Source: Sweltsa coloradensis (lineage: Eukaryota; Arthropoda; Insecta; Plecoptera; Chloroperlidae). From it: a DNA stretch of 64,000 nucleotides. The position numbers and the translations under genes were made by a program. The stretch is from the NCBI GenBank assembly GCA_024449915.1, contig JAMZAV010001460.1:78959-142958 (forward strand). The letters are read 5' to 3'. Below, one piece after another: positions 35,301-47,300 of the stretch. Within the stretch, counting starts at the first letter, position 1. Every line of letters starts with the position of its first letter. Below the pieces are notes generated by a model. It was not told the origin of the DNA. It ran no database searches and was given only the letters and a program-made list of their open reading frames with translations.

Positions 35301-38300
35301 TGGCGTTGATCCGCGGGTGTTCGCACTTTCCATATCACTGATTGCTATATTTCCTATTAAAAATATCGATCTTTGGTTGGTTATCGCTCACTCGTCGATT
35401 GCGTCGGGGCCTACAGGGTAGGCTTAGTCGCTTTGATTTACTGTCCCCCACTGAAAATCGGTTGTATAACTGAGTGGGCAGTCTGCCCACTCAGTTATAC
35501 TCAGCTATATTTTAAACACTTACTTGTGTGAATTTTCGGAGACGTCCGTCTTGTTACCGTTATTATTAGTAGGGCTACAGTTTTGGTTTAAGTTTAGTAT
35601 GTTGACCACATGGTTTTAGTAGAGACTGTAGAAAAATCAGACTGTAAGTTGTAGGCCAGCTCTAGCAGTGAAAGTAGGTCAGCCACTGGCCTGGGGAGCT
35701 CGATGCGCGGGGGTGAAACGCGCGTGCACTTGAGTGTCGACTGGCGGGTGTGAACCACCCCAGAGTGAGTGAGCGGTAGTGCAAGTGGAACGCATTTAAA
35801 ATCAGTGTTATATGGTTGTTAACTAAGTAAAGTGCGATCGTATAAAAATAATCTACATTTAATCATCTTACATCAACTTCAATCAGCTTCAAGCCACCAT
35901 CAACAATATTAATCCCACGTGTGAGCTAACCGTGCGGTCTCAGCAACAACACTTCACCTCGCCCGTCGCAGTAGTCGGCTGGAGCGACATTTCTACGCCG
36001 GTACAGTTCACTCCAAGAGTTTTGGCAACACGCACAGGTCAGAACGTTTCAATTTTAAAATTATCCGCAGGACACCCACGTAAAAATCGGACAATATTTA
36101 AAAAAGAGAAAACAACTGAATTTAAAGTAAACCATGAATAGTGTGAAAAATTAGATAGAAAGACAGTACAAGCCCACGAATTGATTTGATAAAAAAAAAT
36201 TGAATAACGTAGTAAATAATTATAGATTATAAGTTATATGATAAGTGTTAAGTTATAAGTAGATTAAAAGGTACAACTAGTAGCCCTAACAACTACTTAC
36301 ATTACTATTAAATTATTAGGGTAACGGTTTATTAAAAACAAGTAATTGATTATCTGAATCAGTAACTTCTATCAAAGGGTTGATTAATCATTCTCTAGTT
36401 TAAGGTCTATCTATATATTAATTTGTTTTTTTTCTGTGTGAATATAAATAAATGTGTATCCACAGTACCTATTGGTTCTATCAGTTATGAACTACTAATC
36501 CAGGAACCCATCAAAAAAAATTTGATACTTGTAACCTATACTGTTATTCCCTAACCTTGAATAAACCACAAAGACTGCCAAGCACCTTTGGAACGTTTAC
36601 AGTCTCCATCGTCAGACACTGTCACACTAGCAATCTCACTGTGTTTCCGGAGGCTTCCACCCGTGTTGTTGTGTCCTTGTGACTTCTTTCCTGACAAGAT
36701 TGCGCCATATGGGGCTAAATTCTTTTGTGGCCTGGCTAATTACATTTTAAATGCATGGCATGACTGCAGCTTCTTTTCTCTTCCTAATGTCGGCATTCTC
36801 TTCTTTTAAGATTATTTTAACCCCCTCCCAGTTGATGTTTTCCTTGCACACGTCGAAATGATCTTTTAACTTTGATGGCATTCTGGTCTTCCCTTCTATT
36901 GTTTTTTATGTTCACCTATGCGGATGTTGACTGGTCTTGATGTTTCTCCAATGTACTGTGACTGTGAACAAGAGTATATTGGAGAAACATCAAGACCAGT
37001 CAACATCCGCATAGGTGAACATAAAAAACAATAGAAGGGAAGACCAGGATGCCATCAAAGTTAAAAGATCATTTCGACGTGTGCAAGGAAAACATCAACT
37101 GGGAGGGGGTTAAAATAATCTTAAAAGAAGAGAATGCCGACATTAGGAAGAGAAAAGAAGCTGCAGTCATGTCATGCATTGAAAATATAATTAGCCAGGC
37201 CACAAAAGAATTCACCCCCATATGGCGCAATCTAGTCAGGGAAGAAGTCACTAGGGCACAACAACACGGGTGGAAGCCTCCGGAAACACAGTGAGATTGC
37301 CAGTGTGTCAGTGTCTGACGATGGAGACGGACGTCTCCGAAAATTCACGCAAGTAAGTGTTTAAAATATAGACCTCGGTTAGTAGTTTAGTACACTCGTC
37401 GAATAATTAAATTATTACATGTGATTCGTTGCAAGGATGTCCTGTTGATTGGTTTAAAATAAATCTAAATAAAGAGGCAAAATACGTGAATGAGGACCAG
37501 CCCGCAGTCAGAGGACTATGAACGCAGATGATTTTGGTTTCCTTCCACAATTATTTAATTATAATTAAATGTTTTCATTGGTATATTCATTTTATTTATT
37601 TTGGTTAGATTCAAATTATTGTGTGTGATACCCCAAAAATCCTAGATTTATGTCTGCATCTGCAAATTAAATTTGCAGTCAATATTATATCCTAAAGTCT
37701 AATGTTATTATTATTATTGTTGCAGGTACAATTTCGTATCGCCGTATCGCGACGACAAGGGACGGCAAGTTATCGTCGTAATTCTCAGTGAGTTAATAAA
37801 TAATTATAATAATATTGCACAAATTCTTACTTATAAGCCTCCAATGGTTTTAAATTTAATTTCGCTGTTAGTTTGTAAAGAGCAATGCTTTATGAAATTC
37901 ATAAAAGTATACAAAAGAGAATCTCCTAAATATTGTGAACCACATAAGATTTAATTCGATATTTCGAACAATAAATTACATACGGGGATCAGAATAAGTA
38001 ACAATCATCACGCCATTTGAATAACTAGATGTGTGTAACGAGTTGTTACGGTGCTCAAGGCAAAATCGATTCAATTGAGTGAGTTCTTCCCTCAGTACAC
38101 AATACTTCACCCAAAATGTATTAATCAAGAAATTCATCCCCTTCCGTTTAATTATTGCAAATGTGTTTCTGTGATAGTTTATTTCGAAAAAAAAAAATTT
38201 CGAACACAAATTTCCCATAGTGTTATGTTCCTCTCAGATTCATAATAAGGAACACGGTTTTAGGATAGTTGTGAAGTTAATGTCCAAGGGCAGTTTAGAT

Positions 38301-41300
38301 AATTCAACCCTAAACATTCGCATTAACAACTGAACAAAATCTTTGAAAAACTTAGTCATAATGTCGGTGACAAGACATGAACCAGTGACCTTCCAAATCA
38401 GAATCTTGCGCTTATACGCACGAGCTAAATAAATAAATACATTTAAAAAATCAATAAATTCGTATTTAGAGTCACCTACTCAGTCACAAAACTGATTTTC
38501 AGTGGACTTAGCCGACCAAGTGCTTGTTCCATGGACTGACTGACTTCTGCCTCAAAACACGGGTTCTTATACCCCATATCTCGTATGTATGCCCAAACTT
38601 GGTATAACTTTCTCCCTAATTCACGATCTATCTTCTTCTCATCGGAACGCTTTGTCCGTGAGTTGCAATGTAAATCCTGGCCTCATAAATTACGGTTTGA
38701 AGGGGGGGGCCTGATAATGAGTACGCGGAGTCGTGGATTTTTCTAGACTGGATGATTGAAAATGGGGGTTTAATTTGCGGAATAGCGGATCATCCGCCAG
38801 ATAATTGTTCAGTGTGGTGTGAAAAGTTTATAGTATGAACGGTTTTGTTATTCCCGTCTCTTCTTGGCGGGCGGTTGAAGACCTCCTTGGAACATCGAGG
38901 CCGCTTTCGGTTGAGATGACGAGGTAGCATGGTGAGAGTTGTTCTGATTGCTGATATAGGTCTTATATAAATGTCGTTTGGGCTCGGAAGGAACTGTGTC
39001 TGCGCCTGGATGTACAGATTTCTTCTGTCCGGTAGGTCGTTGTAGAATGTTCGGGAGACATCACGGTGGTGCTCGGCTATTGATGCCATTTCTAGGTCTT
39101 CGTGGAGAAGGTGGATGGGAGTTTCGCGCGGGGCGAAGGATACCATTTGCAAGATTCTATTCTGTAACCGTTGTAGTGAATCAAGATTGCTTAGTGTCAC
39201 ACCGGACCACTCTAGGCATGCATAGGCGATGGCCGGTCGGAGAATCTGTTTCAAGATGGTCAGACGGTCAGATAAATCAATTTGCGGGGAAGTAAGTAGA
39301 GGGCGTAGGGCTGCCGCTCTTCCGGTGACTTTGCGATGGATGTTTTGAATGTGGTTTAACCAGGTAAGGCGCGCATACATTTCTGTATTAAGGTAGTTGG
39401 CCGATGCTGACCAAGGGATCTGTACTCCTGATGGCTCCAGATAGGGCAGTAGCGGCTTCCTTCGCTTTGTGAAATAAATCGCTTTCGTTTTGGATGGGTT
39501 GATTTAAGTTCCCCACTTGGCATACCATAGGCTACCATCTTGTTGAGACCTGCCTGCCTGTTGTAAAGCTACGGTCAGTGTAGGAGATCTTGCAGTAGCT
39601 GCCAGGGCATCATCGTCCGCGAATAAATGGATATCCACATCAGGAGGAAGTTTAGGGAGGTACGCTGAGTATATATTGAATAGGAGTGGACCTAACACAG
39701 ATCCTTGCGGTACACCCGCTATGATTGGTCGTGTAGTAGAGACTGCTCCGAACCCTCCATTTCATTACCTTATTAAACTACCTATGACGTTTTACTGATA
39801 TTAAACTAAATATTACAACTAAACAACACACTATTTTGTGGTAACAACTTTCTTACTACAATAATTTACTATAACCTGAATAGACCAGTTTAAAACTATA
39901 TTAATAGTACTGACAATAGTTACTTAATACAATAATTATGATTACTACAATATAAACGAACACAATTGATAACCACGCAGGCACTAAACAGTGATAAGCT
40001 GATTTCAAATGAGAACAATACATCGAACCAAGCTACACAATGTTGACAATAATATGAAAGGGTATTTGATCAATTTGTGAACATATATAAACACATTTTT
40101 TATAAAATAATTTTGAATAATAATTACTACGTAGATATTAATCCTTCAGGTAGTTGCGACCCTCACAAGATCAAGTACCAGCACCTGAGCAGGGTGGACA
40201 ACATGTCCGTCCTGACGGCGGCAGAGGACGAGACCTCTCAAGTGCTGGGAACCTCCGTCCTGATAGACGTCAGCGGTATCGTGCTGGCCCACTTGACTGT
40301 CTGGTCGCCCAAGGAGTTTGTTGACACTTTCCGTTCAGTACTGGTAAACTCTATCCCCGTAGGTCGATGAGAGACCCGGGTTCACACCACGGTCGGGATA
40401 GATGGTTAAATTTCGGAATTGTTGGACGAGTGAGCGAAGCGAACGGAGCCCTCTATGGCAATTTTTCGGCACTTCGTTGTGTTTATGTGTCTGCCTGTCT
40501 GTGTGTTCGATGCGTAGAAGCCAAACTACTCGTCTGAATTTGACGAAATTTCACACCAACGTCAAGGACCAATAGATAGAATGCTGTTAACATGGACAGC
40601 AAAATTCGCAGGAATCCAACCTACAAAGAATTAAAATTAAACAAATTACTTCTTTATTTTTTAAAACTTAAAGTTCGCTTTGAAAAAAATACCCTTTCTT
40701 ATCAATGTTACCACTATGAATGTTCACCACTGTGAACATTTTCAGAATTATATCTTGCCCTGCCAACTTACAAAAAGTTAATTACTTACAAAAATCATGT
40801 TTTGCAGGGTTTTACTAAATTGGATTTGATTTAAGGAGCATAAAAGATAGATGCAGAACATCTGGTGCATGAATGGACCTTTCTTAAACATATTTTGGAG
40901 TCTTGCTAGCTTTAAAACTTTGGCGTTAGCGATGTGATATGTTATGGTGTCGCCCGCGTCCGCTTGCATAGCGATATAGCTAACGCATCAGATGGCAGAC
41001 AAGTGTCGACTTGGTGACTCACACTGCTGCAGTCGTCATGGTTTGCAAATTATGTACCCGACTATAAGCTCACTCGTCCAACAACGACTTTGGCGTTTTC
41101 CTAGTATTTATAAAGGTAAACTCGTGCTTTATCATCGTTCAATGTGTCATACAATTAAGTTTTTCCGATTTATTTACAATTAATTAATATCGAACCCTAA
41201 TTCCAACTAAGTCGGGTAGGGGGTGGGAGGTTCCCACCACATTCTTGGCTCCCCAGGGTTATCGAACCATGCCTGACGCTTCTCCCACATCATCTTTTTC

Positions 41301-44300
41301 TTCCTCTGCGTCATCAACTTCACTTTCTTCCTCTCCTCTGTCTTCTTCCTCAGGGACCTCCACCAGTTTTTTTTCCATATTTTTCGTTCTTCCCAACATC
41401 TTTCCTGGTTAATCCTTTCCCAAGCTGCATTTCTCCTTTTCAAATCCATTGCTATAACTTCTTCCCATCTCAGTCTGGGCCTCCCTCTTTTTCTCTGTTT
41501 GTTTCCTGCGTCTTGTTCAAACTGTATCTTCGGGATCCTGTCCTTCTGCATCCTCTTCATGTGTCCAAACCACCTCAGTCTATCTTTCCCTAGATTAAAG
41601 TTTAAACTCTCTACTCCTAGTTCTTTCCTTATCTTCGTGCTCCTCATCTTATCAATCATCGTAACTCCATTACACTCCTTAAAAATTTCATTTCCGCAGC
41701 TTGAATTTGTCTTTCTTAGAATAATATATATATATAAAATAATAAATAAATAATACTAAAAAATCAATTCGAATAGTGCTTTTTGATATCACTAAAATAT
41801 TAATAATTCTAGAATAGTGAATAGGACACATTTGGCAGTTTGTCAAACATCGATTTGTCCAGTCAGGAAGCATGAAACGTTGTACAGTTCTCAAGAAACC
41901 ATAATGAGATAGCCCTACAGTCGTTATCAAAGCAATGAAATAAGGAAATAAAACAATACTTATAGTTACCATGAAAATATATGCAAATATTAACAACAAT
42001 TGACTATTGATGAACATTTATCTTTCCTTATTTAAGTATTTTTGTAGTAAATTAATAATGATACTTATATTAAATAAATAAATAAATAACCAAGTGATTT
42101 TAAAAACTTAAATGGTTATGAATAAGTTATGTAGTTCCAATTTGTTGTGGTAATGCGTTGTATTTCTTTCAGTCTAGCTTTCCCTTGAGATTGAAGGAGG
42201 TGCACATATTGAACTTGCCTTCAGTCGCCAAAGTATTCTTTGACATAGTCAAGTCGTCATCTTCAGAGAAAATGAGAGGAAGATTCATGGTAAGAGAATT
42301 TGTGTGCGTCAGAGCACTTTGTTGTGTGTTAGAAATAAATGCCACAAGAGGGAATAGGACACACTTGGCAGCTGTTAAATAGCTGTTCGCTCGGCCAAGA
42401 AGCATCCGAAGTATAAAAAAATAAAATAAAGCATACATAGACATCCCTACAGTCTAGATTGAAAAACAATTGTCTCAATTAGCCACTTAAAAATCACGAA
42501 TATAGTCAACACGAATAAAGTCAATTTTGTACTTTTGATCAAAATAAAAAACCCGTGAAAATCAATTTATTGGATGAGCGTAGCGAGCGTAGCGAGCGAA
42601 GCGAAGATTCCATTTCACTACACTGGAGAAAAAAATCCAGAATGTTTTTTTTTTTTTTTTTGTCTGTCCACACGATTCCGGCTAAACCGATACTCCGATT
42701 GCGTTGAAATTTTATGGAGGCCTTCGAAATCTCTGAACTTAGAACTGCCACGTTTTTGAGCGCAATCGGAAAATTTTTTCTCATGAAAATCGCAATTTTA
42801 CGATTTTTTTCAATTTTTAAAAAATTTCTTCGACTTATAACTCCTACATGCTTTATCCGATTTTAATGATTTTTGCACAGAACCTTTATTTTATGAATTA
42901 AATTATTTTTGTAAAAATTTGAGCGCAATGGAAAAAATATTTATCATAAAAAACGAAATTTTACAGGTTTTTTCTTTTTTTAAACAATTCTTTGACTTAT
43001 AACACCTACATGCTTTATCCGATTGTAATGATTTTTTCGCAGAACCTTTATTTTATGAATTAATATATTAGTGTAAAATTTGAGCGCAATCGAGAAATTA
43101 TTTCTTATAAAAATCGCAATTTTACGATTTTTCTAACAATTACGATTAATAAAAAAAAATAAAAAAAAATAAAGTTAATTTTTAATTTAATTTAATTTAA
43201 TTTAAAAAAATTTCAACTTAGTAATGATTTTGCCACAGAACAACAGAACATTCGCATAACACATGGCAGCTCAATGCACCAATTACGCTCATCCAACAAC
43301 GCGGCGGGACTTAAGCGTTTTCCTAGTTAATTAAAATTGTTCTTAACCCAATTTAAAAAAAATTACTGTAGAGCCCTATTTTCACTTTCGTGACAACTGA
43401 ACTGTTCAAAATTTCAAACACCTGAGGTGTCAGTCAACCAAGCGGTCAGGAATGTGGCTAAACGCGTCCAACATCCTTTTAAAGAAAATATAACTTTTTA
43501 AATGTAAATAATATATCAAGTACTGGCATTCATGTTTTACAAGTGTTTGGTTCTGATACATTTCAATTCAGTATGCATTATGTGTGCTTCATTTGGTATG
43601 TTGTTGTTCCAGCTTCACAGCTCCTTGGAAGAGGTCCATCAACATTTGAATCCGAAATGTCTCCCAAAGGAATACGGCGGTACAATGCCTGCGTCGGAAA
43701 TGATTGGTATGGAACTTGCAAATATTTAATTATCGTTATTTGTTTTTTTACATACTATGCTATTTGTATATTATATTATTGTAAATTTTAAAATTACAAG
43801 TTTTGCTACTAAAATGATTAAAATACTTTTTGGATGAGCCTGGCGAGCGTATCGAGCGAAGCGAAGATTCCATTTCACTACACTGGAGAAAAAATCCGGA
43901 ATGTTTTTTTTCTTTTTTTCTTTTTTTCGTATTTTTGTCTGTTTGTTAACACGATTCCGGCTAAACCGATACTCCGATTGCGATGAAAAAAAAACCGTCA
44001 CGTTTTTTTAGCACAATCGAAAAATTATTTCTCATGAAAATCGCAATTTTACGATTTTTTTCGATTTTAAAAAAATTGCTTCGACTTACAACACCTACAT
44101 GCTTTGTCCGATTGCAATGATTTTTTCACAGAACCTTAACTTTATGAATTGGTATATTCATGTGAAATTTGAGCGTTATCAAAAAACTATTTTTTACGAA
44201 AATCGCAATTTTACGAATTTTTTCGATTTTTAAAATTTCTTCGGCTTATAACACCTACATGCTTTATCCTATTGTAATGATTTTTTCACAGAACCTTAAT

Positions 44301-47300
44301 TTTATGAATTAATATATTCGTGTAAAATTTGTACGCAATCGAATAATTATTTCTTATGAAAATTTCAATATAACGATTTTTTCCTTTTTTTAAAAATAAC
44401 GATTAATTAAAAAATTAAAATTTAAGTTAATTTTTTTAAATTTTATTTAATTTAAAAAAAAACTTAAACTTAGTAATGATTTTTTCACAGAACAACAGAA
44501 AATCCGCATAACACATGGCAGCTCAATGCACCAATTACGCTCATCCAACAACGCGGTGGGACTTAAACGTTTTCCTAGTTTAAATATTACTCTTGGTTCG
44601 TTGCTTCTAATCATTTTCAAATATCATCGTTTTACTTTCATCCAGTTAGCACCTTGGGGAATTGCGTAAGTTTCGGCGGTTGCCACAATGTGTGTCAGTT
44701 GTAAATATTTTTTCTCTTTCGTGTTTTTGATGAAAGAAAACTTGATTTGAAGTAAATTTTATTATACGTACACTACAATATCAGCACGTTTTATTTGAGA
44801 ACTGTGAGTTTGAAATACCAATCTCGATTTGATTTCTATCATATGATATGAATAAATTAATTGAACTTAACACTGTTCTTAGGTGAGAAAATAAGTTTTT
44901 AATTATGTTGCAATATTTCGAAAAGTTTCACTTTTCTTCGACAGGCAGACATTTACAAAAATACAAACATCTGAAAAAACAATAACCACAGCTATGTGGA
45001 TGAAATTTTAATTGCAAAGAAGTTATATTTTTAAGTAATTTAACAAGGTGAAAGAAAAACATTTACACACGATCTATCCCTAGCTTTAATTATGACAAAA
45101 CAACTAGGTATAAAAATAAAGTAGTTATAGGCTTGATAGATAATTGGTTGTTAGTTGAAAGTTCATTGTTTATAGTTTGAGTTGATAGTTTTGGTTGTTA
45201 GCGGAGAAAGAAAAAAAATATATATATATAATAATAAATACAATAATATAATTATTTTAAGTTGAAAGATGTTAGCTGTAAGACTAATCTTGTTTTGATG
45301 GTACGAATTCTTAATTGCCACAACGCTGGAAATGCTGTGCTGGGTGTACTGACAATCTCCGGTGTGACAGCCATGAATGCAGATTCTTTCAGTTTCCGTT
45401 TGAACCAATCGGCCTCATGTTGGATGATGGAGGCGTCGTTCCAAGAAACATAATGATGATTGTCAAACACGTGTTCAGCCAATTTTGAAGTATCAACTTT
45501 CCGATTATTCACGTTATTTTTGTGCTCCTTAATCCGGACATTCAACGGTCTTTTTGTTTCTCCAATGTAGAGAGCTCCACATTCACAAGGTATCGAATAT
45601 ATACAGTTTTTTGATGATTGAATTGGGTTATAAGGTTTAGTTTTTGTCAACAAACTACGAAAAGTATTTAATGACTTGAAAACAGTTCTTATACCATGTG
45701 GAGATAAAAGGCGTCTCAACTTTTCTGACAAATTTGGGTGGTATTCAAGCACAATTGTCTTAAGAATATCACGTCCACCATCATCAGTTTCAATATCTGT
45801 TGATAACATCGCATTTGTTATAGCAGGCTTCACACATCTGGGCCTATGTGAGAAATTCTCTTGATATCCATTTTGCATTAATGCTTTTTTAATGTTTTAC
45901 TCTTCTACACATAAACTATCAGGAGTTGAACAAATGTCCTGAGCCCGAGATAGTAGACATTTTTGTATTGCTTCTTTAACGTGGGAAGGATGATTGGATT
46001 TAGCATGAAGATACTCTTAGATAGATATTCTTTTCATTCTAACATTAAATTCACAACAGAAGAAGAAAATCAAGCATGTCTACCGTTTCTTGATGTACTC
46101 ATGACAAGAAATAATGATAATGTTTCTACGTGTGTATACAGGAAACCTACCCACACAGACCAGTATCTTCATGCTAAATCCAATCATCCTTCCCACGTTA
46201 AAGAAGGAATACAAAAATGTCTACTATCTCGGGCTCAGGCCATTTGTTCAACTCCTGATAGTTTATGTGTAGAAGAGTCAAACATTAAAAAAGCATTAAT
46301 GCAAAATGGATATCCAGAGAATTTCTCACATAGGCCCAGATGTGTGAAGCCTGCTATAACAAATGCGATGTTATCAACAGATATTGAAACTGATGATGGT
46401 GGACGTGATATTCTTAAGACAAATGTGCTTGAATACCACCCAAATTTGTCAGAAAAGTTGAGACGCCTTTTATCTCCACATGGTATAAGAACTGTTTTCA
46501 AGTCATTAAATACTTTTCGTAGTTTGTTGACAAAAACTAAACCTTATAACCCAATTCAATCATCAAAAAACTGTATATATTCGATACCTTGTGAATGTGG
46601 AGCTCTCTACATTGGAGAAACAAAAAGACCGTTGAATGTCCGGATTAAGGAGCACAAAAATAACGTGAATAATCGGAAAGTTGATACTTCAAAATTGGCT
46701 GAACACGTGTTTGACAATCATCATTATGTTTCTTGGAACGACGCCTCCATCATCCAACATGAGGCCGATTGGTTCAAACGGAAACTGAAAGAATCTGCAT
46801 TCATGGCTGTCACACCGGAGATTGTCAGTACACCCAGCACAACATTTCCAGCGTTGTGGGAATTAAGAATTCGTACCATCAAAACAAGATTAGTCTTACA
46901 GATAACATCTTTCAACTTAAAATAATTTATATTATTGTTTATATATATATATATATTTTTTTTCACTATCAACTAAAACAGTATCGACTCAAACTAATGA
47001 ATTTCAACTAACAACCAATTATCTATCAAGCCTATAACTACTTTATTTTTTATACCTAGTTGTTTTGTCTTAAATTAAAGCGAGGGATAGATCGCTTGTA
47101 ATTGTTTTTCTTTCACCTTGTTAAATTACTTAAAAATACAACTTCTTTGCAATTAAAATTTCATCCACATAGCTGTGGTTATTGTTTTTTCAGATGTTTA
47201 TATTTTTGTAAATGTCTGCCTGTCGAAGAAAAGTGAAACTTTTCGAAATATTGCAACATATTAAAAACTTATTTTCTTACCTAAGAACAGTATTAAGTTC

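Larger units (their letters stand above)
35508..37372. mobile_element. Penelope-like element palindrome, split by a solo LTR
   Basis: Arms 36602-36958 and 36970-37324 are near-identical inverted copies with a loop of about 11 bp. The outermost part of the left arm (35508-35551) pairs with 37325-37372 but is separated from the rest by the insertion 35552-36601. The + arm encodes EYIGETSRPVNIRIGEHKK, the start of a GIY-YIG endonuclease, and a downstream region ending ATKEFTPIWRNLVREE. This gives two truncated Penelope-like 3' ends head to head. Confidence 0.65.

Noticed and set aside
45252..46925. Intact Penelope retroelement
   Set aside because: Only the reverse transcriptase C-terminus and endonuclease are present in each arm. 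The catalytic palm is missing.
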